46,264 nt of DNA. Origin: Candidatus Palauibacter denitrificans (GTDB taxonomy: Bacteria; Gemmatimonadota; Gemmatimonadetes; Palauibacterales; Palauibacteraceae). This document shows, one piece after another, positions 8,738 to 17,200 of the stretch; within the stretch, counting starts at the first letter, position 1; each line of letters opens with the position of its first letter. Position numbers and translations under genes: made by a program. The stretch spans positions 1 to 46,264 of the forward strand of contig VXMQ01000191.1 of assembly GCA_009841015.1 (NCBI GenBank), given 5' to 3'. The notes beneath the pieces are model-generated. The model was given only the letters and a program-made list of their open reading frames with translations. It had not been told where the DNA came from and ran no database searches.

Positions 8738-9718
8738 CTAGGCCCGGGGATAGGCGCCGGCGACGCGGGCGCGTTGGCGGACCAGGGCGAGGACCACGTC
8801 GATCGTGGGGGTGGGGACGTCGACCATGCGGCCCATCTCCTGGACGGCGGTGACGAGGGCGTCGATCTCCATGGGACGGCCCTTGTCGAGGTCCTGCAGC
8901 ATCGACGTGCGGTGCGCGCCCACGGCCTCGATCCCGTTGATCCGGCGCTCGATGTCGATCGAGAAGCGGGCGCCCAGGGCTTCGGCGACCGCCTGTCCCT
9001 CGAGCATCATCGTCTTCGCGACGGCGCGCGTGTCGGGGTCCCGGGCGATGGTGTCCACGGTCTCGTGCGTGAGGGCGCTGATCGGATTGAAGGCGACGTT
9101 CCCCCACAGCTTCACCCACATCTCGTTGCGGATCCCCCGTACCGGGGCCCTGAAGCCGGCGTCGATCAACGCTCGCGCCAGCCGCCGCACGCGCTCCGTC
9201 TTCTCACCGCTGGGCTCGCCGAGGGTGAACCGGTTGTACTTCAGGTGGCGGATGATGCCGGGCTCCGACACCTCGGTGGCCGCGTACACGACGCAGCCGA
9301 TCACGCGCTCCGGACCGATCCCGTCCCACTGCACGCCGCCGGGGTCGAGGCTCTCGAGGCGCCGGTCCCGCCACGGTCCGTCGAGTTCGTGGAAATACCA
9401 CCACGGGAGACCGTTCGTCGCCGTGACGACCGCCGTGTCGGGCCCGAGCAGGGGCTGCATCGCCTCCACAATCCAGGGGACGGAATGCGCCTTGAGGGTG
9501 ACGATCACGTAGTCCTGAGGCCCCACCTCCGCCGGGTCGTCCGTGCAACGCGGGTGGGCGAGGCGCTCCTCGCCGTCGATCAGGAGGCGGACGCCGTGCT
9601 CCTGCATCGCCTCCAGGTGGGGGCCGCGCGCGATGAGCGTGACGTCCCGCCCGGCGAGCGAGAGTTGCGCGCCGAGGTAACCCCCGATCGCGCCGGCCCC
9701 GTAGATGCAGATCCGCAT
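8738..9718 (-). CDS. 2-dehydropantoate 2-reductase (ApbA/PanE)-like oxidoreductase
   Basis: 326 aa. A Rossmann start MRICIYGAGAIGGYLGAQL carries the G-x-G-x-x-G dinucleotide loop, followed by the ApbA domain (DYVIVTLKAHSVP with the conserved Lys, then VVTATNGLPWWYF). The C-terminal all-helical domain contains NEMWVKLWGNVAFNPISAL, with the conserved K-x-x-x-N, and ends EIDALVTAVQEMGR. Ketopantoate reductase uses NADPH to make pantoate for CoA synthesis, but many ApbA homologues act on other 2-oxo acids. panB lies 15 kb away and not in this operon. The local context of amide hydrolases and an acyl-CoA ligase suggests a catabolic reductase instead; that is inference. Confidence 0.85.
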   Translation of the reverse strand: MRICIYGAGAIGGYLGAQLSLAGRDVTLIARGPHLEAMQEHGVRLLIDGEERLAHPRCTDDPAEVGPQDYVIVTLKAHSVPWIVEAMQPLLGPDTAVVTATNGLPWWYFHELDGPWRDRRLESLDPGGVQWDGIGPERVIGCVVYAATEVSEPGIIRHLKYNRFTLGEPSGEKTERVRRLARALIDAGFRAPVRGIRNEMWVKLWGNVAFNPISALTHETVDTIARDPDTRAVAKTMMLEGQAVAEALGARFSIDIERRINGIEAVGAHRTSMLQDLDKGRPMEIDALVTAVQEMGRMVDVPTPTIDVVLALVRQRARVAGAYPRA

Positions 9719-9767
9719 CAGCGGGCCGTTCGGCTATTGGCCGTCCGGCTCCCATGGGCCGCGCGGC

Positions 9768-11336
9768 TCATGTCAGGCCGAGCTTCTCGGCCATGCCGAT
9801 GCGCTGGATCTTGCCGGTCGGGCCCTTGGGGATGTCGTCCATGAGGAGGATCTTGCGCGGGACCTTGAAGTCGGCGAGCCGCTCCGCCGCGAACGCCTGA
9901 AGTTCGCGGGGCGTCGCCTCCATCCCGTGGCGGAGCACCGCGGCCGCCGCGATTTCCTCCCCCAGCTTCGGGTGCGGCATCGCGAACGCCACGACCTGCC
10001 GCACGGCCGGGTGGTCGAGGATCGCCTCGTCGATCTCGCGCGGCGAGACCTTCTCTCCCCCGCGGTTGATGATCTCCTTCAGGCGACCCGTGATCGTGAC
10101 GTAGCCCTCGTCGTCCATGACGCCCTGGTCCCCTGTCCGGAACCAGCCGTTGGTGAAGGCCTCGGCGTTCGCCGCGGGGTTGTTCTCGTATCCGTCGCTG
10201 ACGTTGGGGCCACGGATGACGATCTCGCCGATGTCACCAGCGGGCAGGTGCTGCGGGCCCGATTCGTCCATGACCGAGACCTCGGGGCCGGCGGCGATCC
10301 CCACGGTCCCCGGCTTGCGCTCCGCGGGGGGGAGCGGGTTGGACGTCATCTGGTGCGCCGCCTCGGTCATCGCGTACGCCTCCACCACCGGGGCGCCGAA
10401 CGCCTCCTCGAGTTCCGCCATCACCTGCCGCAGGAGGGGGGCGGAGGCCGAGCGGACGAAGCGCAGCGGGTTCCGTTCGATCGCGTCGCGGTTTCGCGGG
10501 GCGCGCGTCAGAATCGCCTGGTGCATGGTGGGGACGGCCGTGTAGAAGGTGGGCCGCGCCTCGTCGAGCCACCCGAAGAAACGGAGGGCGTTGAAGCCGG
10601 GGGTGCAGAAGATCGACCCTCCGACGCCGAGCGGGGCGAGGACCGCGGCGATCAGCCCGTGGATGTGGAACAGCGGCATCACGTTCAGGCAGCAGTCGTC
10701 GGCCGTGAGCCGCAGGGTGCGCTGCACGTTGACCGCGGAGGTGCATACGTTCCGGTGCGACAGCGGCACGATCTTGGGTCGGGACGTGGTCCCCGACGTA
10801 TGGAGGATGAGCGCGATGTCGTCCGCTTCGGCCGGGCCGCCTCGAAGGCCGTCCCCCGCCGAACTCCCGCTCGCGGAACCCTCGCCGGCTCCGTCCGTGC
10901 CGGCTCCGTCCGGCACGAGTTCGAATTCTCCCGCCGGAGCCTGCGGGTCGACATGCAACTCGAGCACCGGGATCCCGTGGCTGGCGGCCGCGGCGCGCGC
11001 CGGGGAGTCGCTTCCCGCTTCGAGGATCAGTGCCTTCGCGCTGAGATCCGAGAGATAGAACTCGTGTTCGGGCTGCCGATACGCCGGATTCAGGGGGGCC
11101 GCCGTAGCCGCGCACGCCACGGAGACGAAGGCAGACGCCATCTCGGGTCCGTTCGGGAGCACGATCGCCACGCGGTCGTTCCGGCCGATGCCGGAGCCGT
11201 TGAGCGCGGCGACGGTGCGCTCCACCTGGCTCCGGAGACCGTCGAAGTTCAGCGACTCGCGTCCGGGCGCGGCGATCGCGGCACTCCCCCCCGAACTGCC
11301 CGCGAGCAGTTCCCGGACGGTGACAGGATTTGGCAT
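9768..11336 (-). CDS. AMP-dependent acyl-CoA synthetase, AAE3/Pcs60-like
   Basis: 522 aa from ATG 11336 (MPNPVTVRELL). The open frame extends upstream, but that part is low-complexity and unlike the family. ANL-superfamily motifs are in order: the ATP loop HTSGTTSRPKIVPLSHRN, the A5-like AYAMTEAAHQM, GWFRTGDQGVMDDEGY, GRLKEIINRGGEKVSP and the catalytic Lys in PTGKIQR near the C-terminus. The N-terminal part (VAIVLPNGPEMA, LNPAYRQPEHEFYLSDL) is closest to my memory of peroxisomal-type CoA synthetases such as yeast Pcs60 and plant AAE3, which activate oxalate. The substrate here is therefore possibly a short acid. A Gly/Ser-rich insert lies near residue 160. Confidence 0.85.
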   Translation of the reverse strand: MPNPVTVRELLAGSSGGSAAIAAPGRESLNFDGLRSQVERTVAALNGSGIGRNDRVAIVLPNGPEMASAFVSVACAATAAPLNPAYRQPEHEFYLSDLSAKALILEAGSDSPARAAAASHGIPVLELHVDPQAPAGEFELVPDGAGTDGAGEGSASGSSAGDGLRGGPAEADDIALILHTSGTTSRPKIVPLSHRNVCTSAVNVQRTLRLTADDCCLNVMPLFHIHGLIAAVLAPLGVGGSIFCTPGFNALRFFGWLDEARPTFYTAVPTMHQAILTRAPRNRDAIERNPLRFVRSASAPLLRQVMAELEEAFGAPVVEAYAMTEAAHQMTSNPLPPAERKPGTVGIAAGPEVSVMDESGPQHLPAGDIGEIVIRGPNVSDGYENNPAANAEAFTNGWFRTGDQGVMDDEGYVTITGRLKEIINRGGEKVSPREIDEAILDHPAVRQVVAFAMPHPKLGEEIAAAAVLRHGMEATPRELQAFAAERLADFKVPRKILLMDDIPKGPTGKIQRIGMAEKLGLT

Positions 11337-11409
11337 GGTCAGGTCTGGCCGGCCCGATGTCGCCGGTCTTGGTTGAAGGTTCTCGGCACGGACCGTTGAC
11401 CGCGTGCGG

Positions 11410-13182
11410 TCAGCAGGAGACGCAGCGGTGGTTGTTCTTCGCCCCGAGGCTCTCGAGGAGGGCGATCGTCTCCGGGAACGGCTGCACGCGCTGGACGGGC
11501 CCATTGGCCAGGTCGACGGTCGTCTGGCCGTTGCGGGCCACGAGCGTCACGTCGGCGCCCTGCTCGACGAGATAGAGGATCATCTCGTTGTCGCCGCGGG
11601 AGGCGGCGTGGTGCGCGGGCGTGTAGCCGTTGTGGTCGCGCGCGTTCACGTCGGCCCCGAGTTCCTCGACGAGGAACTGCATGGCCGGAAGCCAGCCGTC
11701 CGGAACGTGGCGGTGCGAGTTGCCCGCGAAACCCTGTCCGTAGCCGACGCCGGCCGCCGCGTGGATGGGATGGACCGCCGGGCCGCCCACGGGTATCGGG
11801 TCGAGACCGGAGTGATCGATGTCGTCTCCGCCCCGGCCATAACGCCGCTGGGGAACCTTCGCGGTCGGCGTCGCGGGATCGGCTCCGTACTCGAGGAGCA
11901 GCTTCATGGCGTCGATGTCGAGCGCGTGCGCGGCGCGCCAGAAGGGCGTGGCGCCGGTGCGGTCGACGCCCAGGAGATCCCGGTTGTACGTCGTGAACCA
12001 GAGCGACTTCTTGAGCCGCGGGTTCGGGTCGACGCCCGCTTCGAGCAGCGTCCGCATGACGTCGAAGTACGACCACTCCTGCTGGTGTACGTCCGTGGGC
12101 TGCGGATGCCGGGCCTTCGGCGCCCAGTGCATGTTGAGCGCCGCATACAGCGGGGTGGCGCCGGCGTCGCTCGCGAGGTTGGGGTCGGCCCCGCGCGCGA
12201 AGAGTTCCATCGCGAGGTCGAAGTGCCCGTTGATCATCGCGATGAGCAGGGGGGTCGTGCCGTCCGCGGCGCTCCGCTGGTCGATGTCCGCGCCCTTGTC
12301 GAGCAGGACGAGCGCCGCGTCGCGGTGGCCTTCGCGGGCCGCGAGCAGCAGCGCGGTCAGCCCGCCGTGCGTGCCGACGAGGTCGGCGTAGTTGCCGAGG
12401 CAGCCGGAGCAGGTGGGCTCCTCGGGGTCCTCGAGCCGCACGGTCTGGAGGCCGGGGCCGGGGCCGGCGGTCGGCCTGGGGGCGGCTTCGCGCGGTGACG
12501 GCGCCGGCGGCGCGCGGCCCGCCCGGAGCGCGGCCACGCGGGCGTTGCGTTCGCGGCGGTCGAGCTGGTCCCACGCGTCGCGCGCCACGATGTCGAGCAC
12601 GTACGCCGTGGCCGCGAGGTCCGCCCCCGCGTCGATAAGGGCGTCCAGCGAGCCGGCCCGGCCCGCCGCCGCGGCGAACATGAGCGGCGTCTGGCCCCAT
12701 TCGGGCTCCCGGGCGTCCGGATCGGCGCCGTGGCGCACCAGCGCCTCGACCGCACCGGCGGACCCGGCCGCGGCCGCGAAGTGCAGCGCGGTCACGCCGG
12801 TCGACGTCGCGGCGCCCGCGTCGGCTCCGGCCGCCAGCAGCGCCTCGACGAGCGGCGCGTGCGCCGCCCGGCTCGCGACGTGGAGCGGCGTGTGCCCGCC
12901 CAGCCGCGTGCCCGCTTCGAGATCCGCGCCCGCTTCGATCAGCACCCCGGCCACGTCGGGCCGGCCCTTCATCGCGGCCCAGTGGAGTGCCGTCATGCCG
13001 TCGCCCCGCGCGGCGTTCACGTCCTCGCCCGCGGCGAGCAGCGCCCGCACGGCCTCCAGGTCGCCGCGCATGGCCGCGTCGGCCACCGGAGCATCCGGCC
13101 CGCCCGGCGACCCGACCGGCGCGGCCGCCCCGAGCGCGAGCAGCGCCGCGGCCGCGAAGACGAGCGATCGCGCGCGCCGCAT
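11410..13182 (-). CDS. Exported ankyrin-repeat protein
   Basis: 590 aa starting at ATG 13182, whose A is the last base of the upstream DUF1552 stop (TGATG), so translation is coupled. An N-terminal signal (MRRARSLVFAAAALLALGAA) is followed by about ten ankyrin repeats; clear ones read GMTALHWAAMKGRPDVAGVL, HTPLHVASRAAHAPLVEALL and GYTPAHHAASRGDNEMILYL. A break between repeat blocks, rich in Pro and Ala, contains C-S-G-C, and the protein ends in C-V-S-C. These Cys pairs are odd for ankyrin proteins and could form disulfides or bind metal. It is the third gene of the DUF1592-DUF1552-ankyrin cassette. A small inverted repeat (11397-11412) spans the stop codon. Confidence 0.9.
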   Translation of the reverse strand: MRRARSLVFAAAALLALGAAAPVGSPGGPDAPVADAAMRGDLEAVRALLAAGEDVNAARGDGMTALHWAAMKGRPDVAGVLIEAGADLEAGTRLGGHTPLHVASRAAHAPLVEALLAAGADAGAATSTGVTALHFAAAAGSAGAVEALVRHGADPDAREPEWGQTPLMFAAAAGRAGSLDALIDAGADLAATAYVLDIVARDAWDQLDRRERNARVAALRAGRAPPAPSPREAAPRPTAGPGPGLQTVRLEDPEEPTCSGCLGNYADLVGTHGGLTALLLAAREGHRDAALVLLDKGADIDQRSAADGTTPLLIAMINGHFDLAMELFARGADPNLASDAGATPLYAALNMHWAPKARHPQPTDVHQQEWSYFDVMRTLLEAGVDPNPRLKKSLWFTTYNRDLLGVDRTGATPFWRAAHALDIDAMKLLLEYGADPATPTAKVPQRRYGRGGDDIDHSGLDPIPVGGPAVHPIHAAAGVGYGQGFAGNSHRHVPDGWLPAMQFLVEELGADVNARDHNGYTPAHHAASRGDNEMILYLVEQGADVTLVARNGQTTVDLANGPVQRVQPFPETIALLESLGAKNNHRCVSC

Positions 13183-14573
13183 CAGTCCGCCGTCTCCGCG
13201 AAGGAGAACGTCCCGGTGCTGTTCCCGAAGCTCGTGGCGTCGTCCATCCCGAGCCGGTGCATGAGGCTCAGCATCACGTTCGCCATCGGCGTTCCCGGCG
13301 CGGCCCGAAGGTGCAGGTTGCCTTCCATCCTCCCCTGCGCGCCGCCCACCACGAAGAGCGGACACCGCTTGTGGTTGTGCACGTTCGGGTCCCCCATCGG
13401 CGACCCGTAGATGATCATCGTCTTGTCGAGGAGATGCGTGTCCCCCTCCATCGACGCCTTCAGCCGGTCGAGGAAGTACGGGACGAGCCCGACGTGGTAG
13501 CGGTTGATCTGCGCGAAGTCCGTGATGTTGTTCTCGTTGTCGCCGTGGTGCGACGCGGGGTGGAAGCCCCTGTCGATGCCGCTCTCGGGATAGACCCGGC
13601 CGGACGCGTCCCGTCCCATCTTGAACGAGAACACGCGCGTCATGTCCGCCTGGAAGGCGAGCGCCTGCAGGTCGAACATCAGCTTCACGTGCTCGTCGAA
13701 CGAATCGGGCACGCCCGCCGGCGCCTCCGGCAGATCCCGGTCTTCGCCGGACTCGTTGCGCGCCACCACCCGCTGGATGCGGCGCTCGATCTCCCGCACG
13801 TTTTCCAGGTAGCGGTCCATGCGCTGCCGGTCGGACGGATCGAGCCGTCCCCTGAGGCTCGCGACTTCACCGGTGAGGAAGTCGAGGATGCTGGCGCTCG
13901 AACGCTGCCGCGCCTCCCGCGCCTCCGGCGTCCCGCCGGCCCCGAAGAGCTGGTCGAACGCGACCCGCGGATCCCGGATCATCGGGAGCGGCTGCGTCGG
14001 CGAGGACCAGCTGATCGTGTCCGTGTACACGCACGCGTACCCGTACGCGCAGCCCCCTGCCTGGTCCACGTTCTCGATGCAGAGCTGCATGGACGGGATC
14101 GGCGTGTCCTGCCCGAAGCGGTGCGCGTAGAGCTGGTCCAGCGACGGCCCCACGAAGACGTCGGAACTCTCCGTCTGCTTCGGGTGCGCCTGCGTGAGGA
14201 ACGTGGCGCTCGACCGGAAGTGGTCCCCGCCGATCTCCTTCGGCTGCCTGGCTTCGGCCGGCTCCACGTCGGTGTCGCTGATGATCGTGAGATAGTCCCG
14301 GTACGGCTCGAGCGAAGTGAGCGCGGTCGGGGACAGGTCGAAACCCCGGCCCGTCGCGGCGGGCGACCAGTAGTTCTGCGCCGCCCCGAACCCGCTGCTC
14401 CCCGCCGATCCGTGCACCATCTCGATGCAGACGAGCCGCGTCGGATCCGCGACCTCCCGCGCCCACAGCCGGCCCGCCGGTACCATCGCGTCGAGGAACG
14501 GCAGGGCGACCGTCGCCCCCGCGCCCCGGAGGAACGTCCGGCGAGAGAGGTGTTTCCCTGTGATGAACTCCAT
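13182..14573 (-). CDS. DUF1552 family Tat-exported protein
   Basis: 463 aa. The start at 14573 (MEFITGKHLSRRTFLRGAGA) overlaps the upstream stop as TGATG and provides a clear twin-arginine signal (S-R-R-T-F-L at 10-15). The remainder fits DUF1552: IEMVHGSAGS, a block of D and H residues, FSFKMGRDASGR, HPASHHGDNENNI, then MIIYGSPMGDPNVHNH and a C-terminal HLRAAPGTPMANVMLSL. The family resembles the alkaline-phosphatase-like DUF1501 proteins and is exported folded; the reaction is unknown. DUF1552 genes usually stand next to DUF1592 genes, as here, so the two products likely act together outside the cytoplasm. Confidence 0.93.
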   Translation of the reverse strand: MEFITGKHLSRRTFLRGAGATVALPFLDAMVPAGRLWAREVADPTRLVCIEMVHGSAGSSGFGAAQNYWSPAATGRGFDLSPTALTSLEPYRDYLTIISDTDVEPAEARQPKEIGGDHFRSSATFLTQAHPKQTESSDVFVGPSLDQLYAHRFGQDTPIPSMQLCIENVDQAGGCAYGYACVYTDTISWSSPTQPLPMIRDPRVAFDQLFGAGGTPEAREARQRSSASILDFLTGEVASLRGRLDPSDRQRMDRYLENVREIERRIQRVVARNESGEDRDLPEAPAGVPDSFDEHVKLMFDLQALAFQADMTRVFSFKMGRDASGRVYPESGIDRGFHPASHHGDNENNITDFAQINRYHVGLVPYFLDRLKASMEGDTHLLDKTMIIYGSPMGDPNVHNHKRCPLFVVGGAQGRMEGNLHLRAAPGTPMANVMLSLMHRLGMDDATSFGNSTGTFSFAETAD

Positions 14574-17086
14574 CAGTCCTCCCGGGATCCCTGGCTTTCC
14601 GCCTCCATGTCGTCGACCACGGCCTCGGTCCCCTTCAACCGGAACGCCGGGCTGTTGACCACGCCGAGGATGAACGCGGACATGCGGTGGTCCTGTTCGG
14701 CGGCCTGCCGCGCGATGGACCGCACGGTCGGCATGTCGTAGTACTCGACCCGCCGTCCCAGCGCGTAGGCAAAAAGGTTCTCCGTGAACGCGCGCACGAG
14801 CGGCACCGGCCGCGCGAGCAGCGCCGCGCGCAGATCCGCCGCGCTCGTCACCGGCGTGCCGTCGTAGAGTTCGCCCTGCGCGTCGATCGGCATCCCGCTG
14901 TCCTTGATGCGCCGCGCCCCCGTGCCGTCGAAGTACTCCAGCGCGAGACCGATCGGGTCGATCACGCGGTGGCACGAACGGCAGGCCGGGCTCGCCCGGT
15001 GCATCTCCAGCCGTTCCCGCACCGTGAGCAGCCGGCCCTCCTCGGCCTCCGGCGTCGCCTCCAGGTCGGAGACGTCCGGCGGGGGCGGAGGCGGAGGCGT
15101 CCCCAGCAGCACCTCCATCACCCACTTCCCGCGCAGCACCGGAGACGTCCGGCTCGCGTGCGAGGTGAGGGTGAGGATGCTGCCGTGCCCCAGCACGCCG
15201 CGGCGCTCGGGTTCGGAGATCTCGACTCTCCGGAAGTCCGTCCCGGTCACGCCGGGGATGCCGTAGTGCCGCGCCAGGCGCTCGTTCACGAACGTGTAGT
15301 CGGCCGTCAGCAGTTCGAGCAGGCTGCGGTCTTCCTGCACGATCGTGTGGAAGAGCAGTTCCGACTCGCGGTGCATCGCCTCCTTGAGCTGCTGGTCGAA
15401 GTCCGGATAGAGGCGGACGTCGGGGTTCATGCCCTCGAGGTCCTGCAGCCGGAACCACTGTCCCGCGAAACGCGTGGCCAGCGCCTCGGCGCGCGGATCC
15501 GCCAGCATGCGGCGCACCTGCACGTCGAGCACCGCCGGGTTGGAGAGCCGACCCTCCGCGGCAACTGCCAGCAGTTCGTCGTCGGGGCCCGTGGCCCAGA
15601 GGAAGAAGGAGAGCCGCGAGGCAAGATCGTAGTCGTCCAGCGCGTACACCCCGTCCGCTTCGCGCGCGGGACGTTCCTCGAAGCGGAACACGAAGTGGGG
15701 GCTGGCGAGAATCCCCTCGAGCGCGAGCCGAATCCCCTCCTCGAAACCGCTCGCCTCCGCCCCGGCGCGGTACAGTCCCATGAGCGCGGCGAGGTTGTCT
15801 TCCGTCAGCGGCCTGCGGTAGGCCCTCGTCCCCAGCCGCGAGAGGATCGCCTCCGCGCACGAAGCCTCGTCGTCCGGTGCGGACGGGCGACACGAGAACA
15901 CGCGCTCGCGGCTCGGCGTGGCCGACATCCCGGCCGGAGCGAACGGCCCCGTGACCGCCAGGTCGCGCAGGTGCGGCAGCGTCGTGAACCCGTACGCGTC
16001 GGTGATGCTCGTGCTCGCGATCGACCAGTCGTGCGGCGACATCAGGTCCTGCGACGGCCCCTCGAAGGTGCGGATGAAGGCGGCCGCCACCCGGTGCGGA
16101 CCCGCCTCGATGAACACGGGATCCGTCCGGAGGTTCACACCGTCGGGATCGGAGACGTGCATCCAGCGGTCGATGTCGAGGAGCGCGACCCGCTCGCCGT
16201 CGACCGAGATCTCGATCCGTTCGGGCTCGTCCGTCGTGTGCAGCGCGCCCTTCCCGTTCCCGAACAGGGCGCCGGTCGTCTCGTGGTGGAAGGAGACGCG
16301 GAAGGCGTACTCCCCGTCGGCCGGGAAGTTGTGGTCCACCGCGACGCCGCCCCGGCTCCCGTACGGCGTGCCCTCGACGTGCTCCGCCTGTGAGGTCCAG
16401 CGCGACACCCGGAAGGTGGCCTCGCTCGGCGTGACCTCCGGGTCGCCGATCGCGAGCCGGCTGATCTCGCTCGCCGCGCGCAGATACCCGTCCATCAGCG
16501 TCGGGGAGAGCAACTGGACGTCTGCGATGTTGTCGAAGTTGGCGCTCTTCGTGTCGAGCGGCAGATAGTCCCCGGCGTCGATGTCCAGGTCGAGGAGATC
16601 GTAGATCGAGCGCGAGTACTCGGCCCGGTTCAGCCGCTGGAAGGTCCGTCGCCCCGGATTCGGATTCGCCTCCCACGCCGCGTCCAGGCGGGACTCGAGG
16701 ACGGCGGCCAGCGTCCGCAGGCTGTCAGGGCTTGGGCGGCGCACGCCCACGGGCGGCATCATGCCGGCCCGCAGCTTCCGCACCATCCGCTCGGCGACCA
16801 CGGCGTTGTCGGAGGCCGAGGCCACCTCGAAGGCCTCGAGCGACATGCCCCCGCTGACGCGTCGGGGGTTGTGACAGCGCCGGCAGGTCTCGGCCACGAC
16901 GCCTTGCGCGACTTCGACGGAGAGCGTGTCGACGGCGGGAGCCGGAATTGGAGCGGTCAGCGGTGCGACCGGCTGCGGCCAACTGGCCGGGGGATGCTCC
17001 GCGCCCCGCGCCCCGCCGGCCTCCTGACCGACGACGGGACTCGGGAGAACACCCGCTGCGAGCAGCAGCAAGAGCGATGTTCGCAT
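14573..17086 (-). CDS. DUF1592/DUF1588/DUF1587-type secreted protein with two CxxCH motifs
   Basis: 837 aa from ATG 17086, which begins a signal peptide (MRTSLLLLLAAGVLPSPVVG). C-R-R-C-H at 68-72 is a c-type haem attachment site in the N-terminal cytochrome-like part. It is followed by the DUF1587-like RLNRAEYSRSIYDLLDLDI, a carbohydrate-binding-like middle (YAFRVSFHHETTG) and DUF1595/1592 segments (LSRLGTRAYRRPLTEDNL, SRLSFFLWATGPDDELL). DUF1588 near the end has C-R-S-C-H at 702-706 in CRSCHRVIDPIGLALEYFDG, and a DUF1585 tail closes the protein. Family members are Planctomycete- and Acidobacteria-type exported proteins of unknown function, suspected of electron transfer linked to polymer breakdown. 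It is first gene of a coupled operon. Confidence 0.93.
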   Translation of the reverse strand: MRTSLLLLLAAGVLPSPVVGQEAGGARGAEHPPASWPQPVAPLTAPIPAPAVDTLSVEVAQGVVAETCRRCHNPRRVSGGMSLEAFEVASASDNAVVAERMVRKLRAGMMPPVGVRRPSPDSLRTLAAVLESRLDAAWEANPNPGRRTFQRLNRAEYSRSIYDLLDLDIDAGDYLPLDTKSANFDNIADVQLLSPTLMDGYLRAASEISRLAIGDPEVTPSEATFRVSRWTSQAEHVEGTPYGSRGGVAVDHNFPADGEYAFRVSFHHETTGALFGNGKGALHTTDEPERIEISVDGERVALLDIDRWMHVSDPDGVNLRTDPVFIEAGPHRVAAAFIRTFEGPSQDLMSPHDWSIASTSITDAYGFTTLPHLRDLAVTGPFAPAGMSATPSRERVFSCRPSAPDDEASCAEAILSRLGTRAYRRPLTEDNLAALMGLYRAGAEASGFEEGIRLALEGILASPHFVFRFEERPAREADGVYALDDYDLASRLSFFLWATGPDDELLAVAAEGRLSNPAVLDVQVRRMLADPRAEALATRFAGQWFRLQDLEGMNPDVRLYPDFDQQLKEAMHRESELLFHTIVQEDRSLLELLTADYTFVNERLARHYGIPGVTGTDFRRVEISEPERRGVLGHGSILTLTSHASRTSPVLRGKWVMEVLLGTPPPPPPPDVSDLEATPEAEEGRLLTVRERLEMHRASPACRSCHRVIDPIGLALEYFDGTGARRIKDSGMPIDAQGELYDGTPVTSAADLRAALLARPVPLVRAFTENLFAYALGRRVEYYDMPTVRSIARQAAEQDHRMSAFILGVVNSPAFRLKGTEAVVDDMEAESQGSRED

Positions 17087-17200
17087 GGCCGAAGCCTCTT
17101 CCGGACAACCGCGTCGCACCCCACGGGGCGCAAGGATACACCAACTTGAAAATGTACCATCGACGCAGATCGCCCGGCCAGCCGGATGCAGCGGGAGGGA

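Noticed and set aside
8738..9718. Naming the ApbA-like gene panE
   Set aside because: The fold fits, but it is in an amide/acyl-CoA context and far from panB, so a pantothenate role is not supported.
7103..9844. 913-codon open frame on +
   Set aside because: It is antisense to the well-supported amidohydrolase and reductase genes, has Arg/His-rich composition and no family motif. High GC leaves few stops.
13182..16676. One 1164-aa protein covering DUF1552 and more
   Set aside because: Only the last 463 residues match DUF1552; the rest is the DUF1592 gene read in a wrong frame. ATG 14573 with a Tat signal is the real start.
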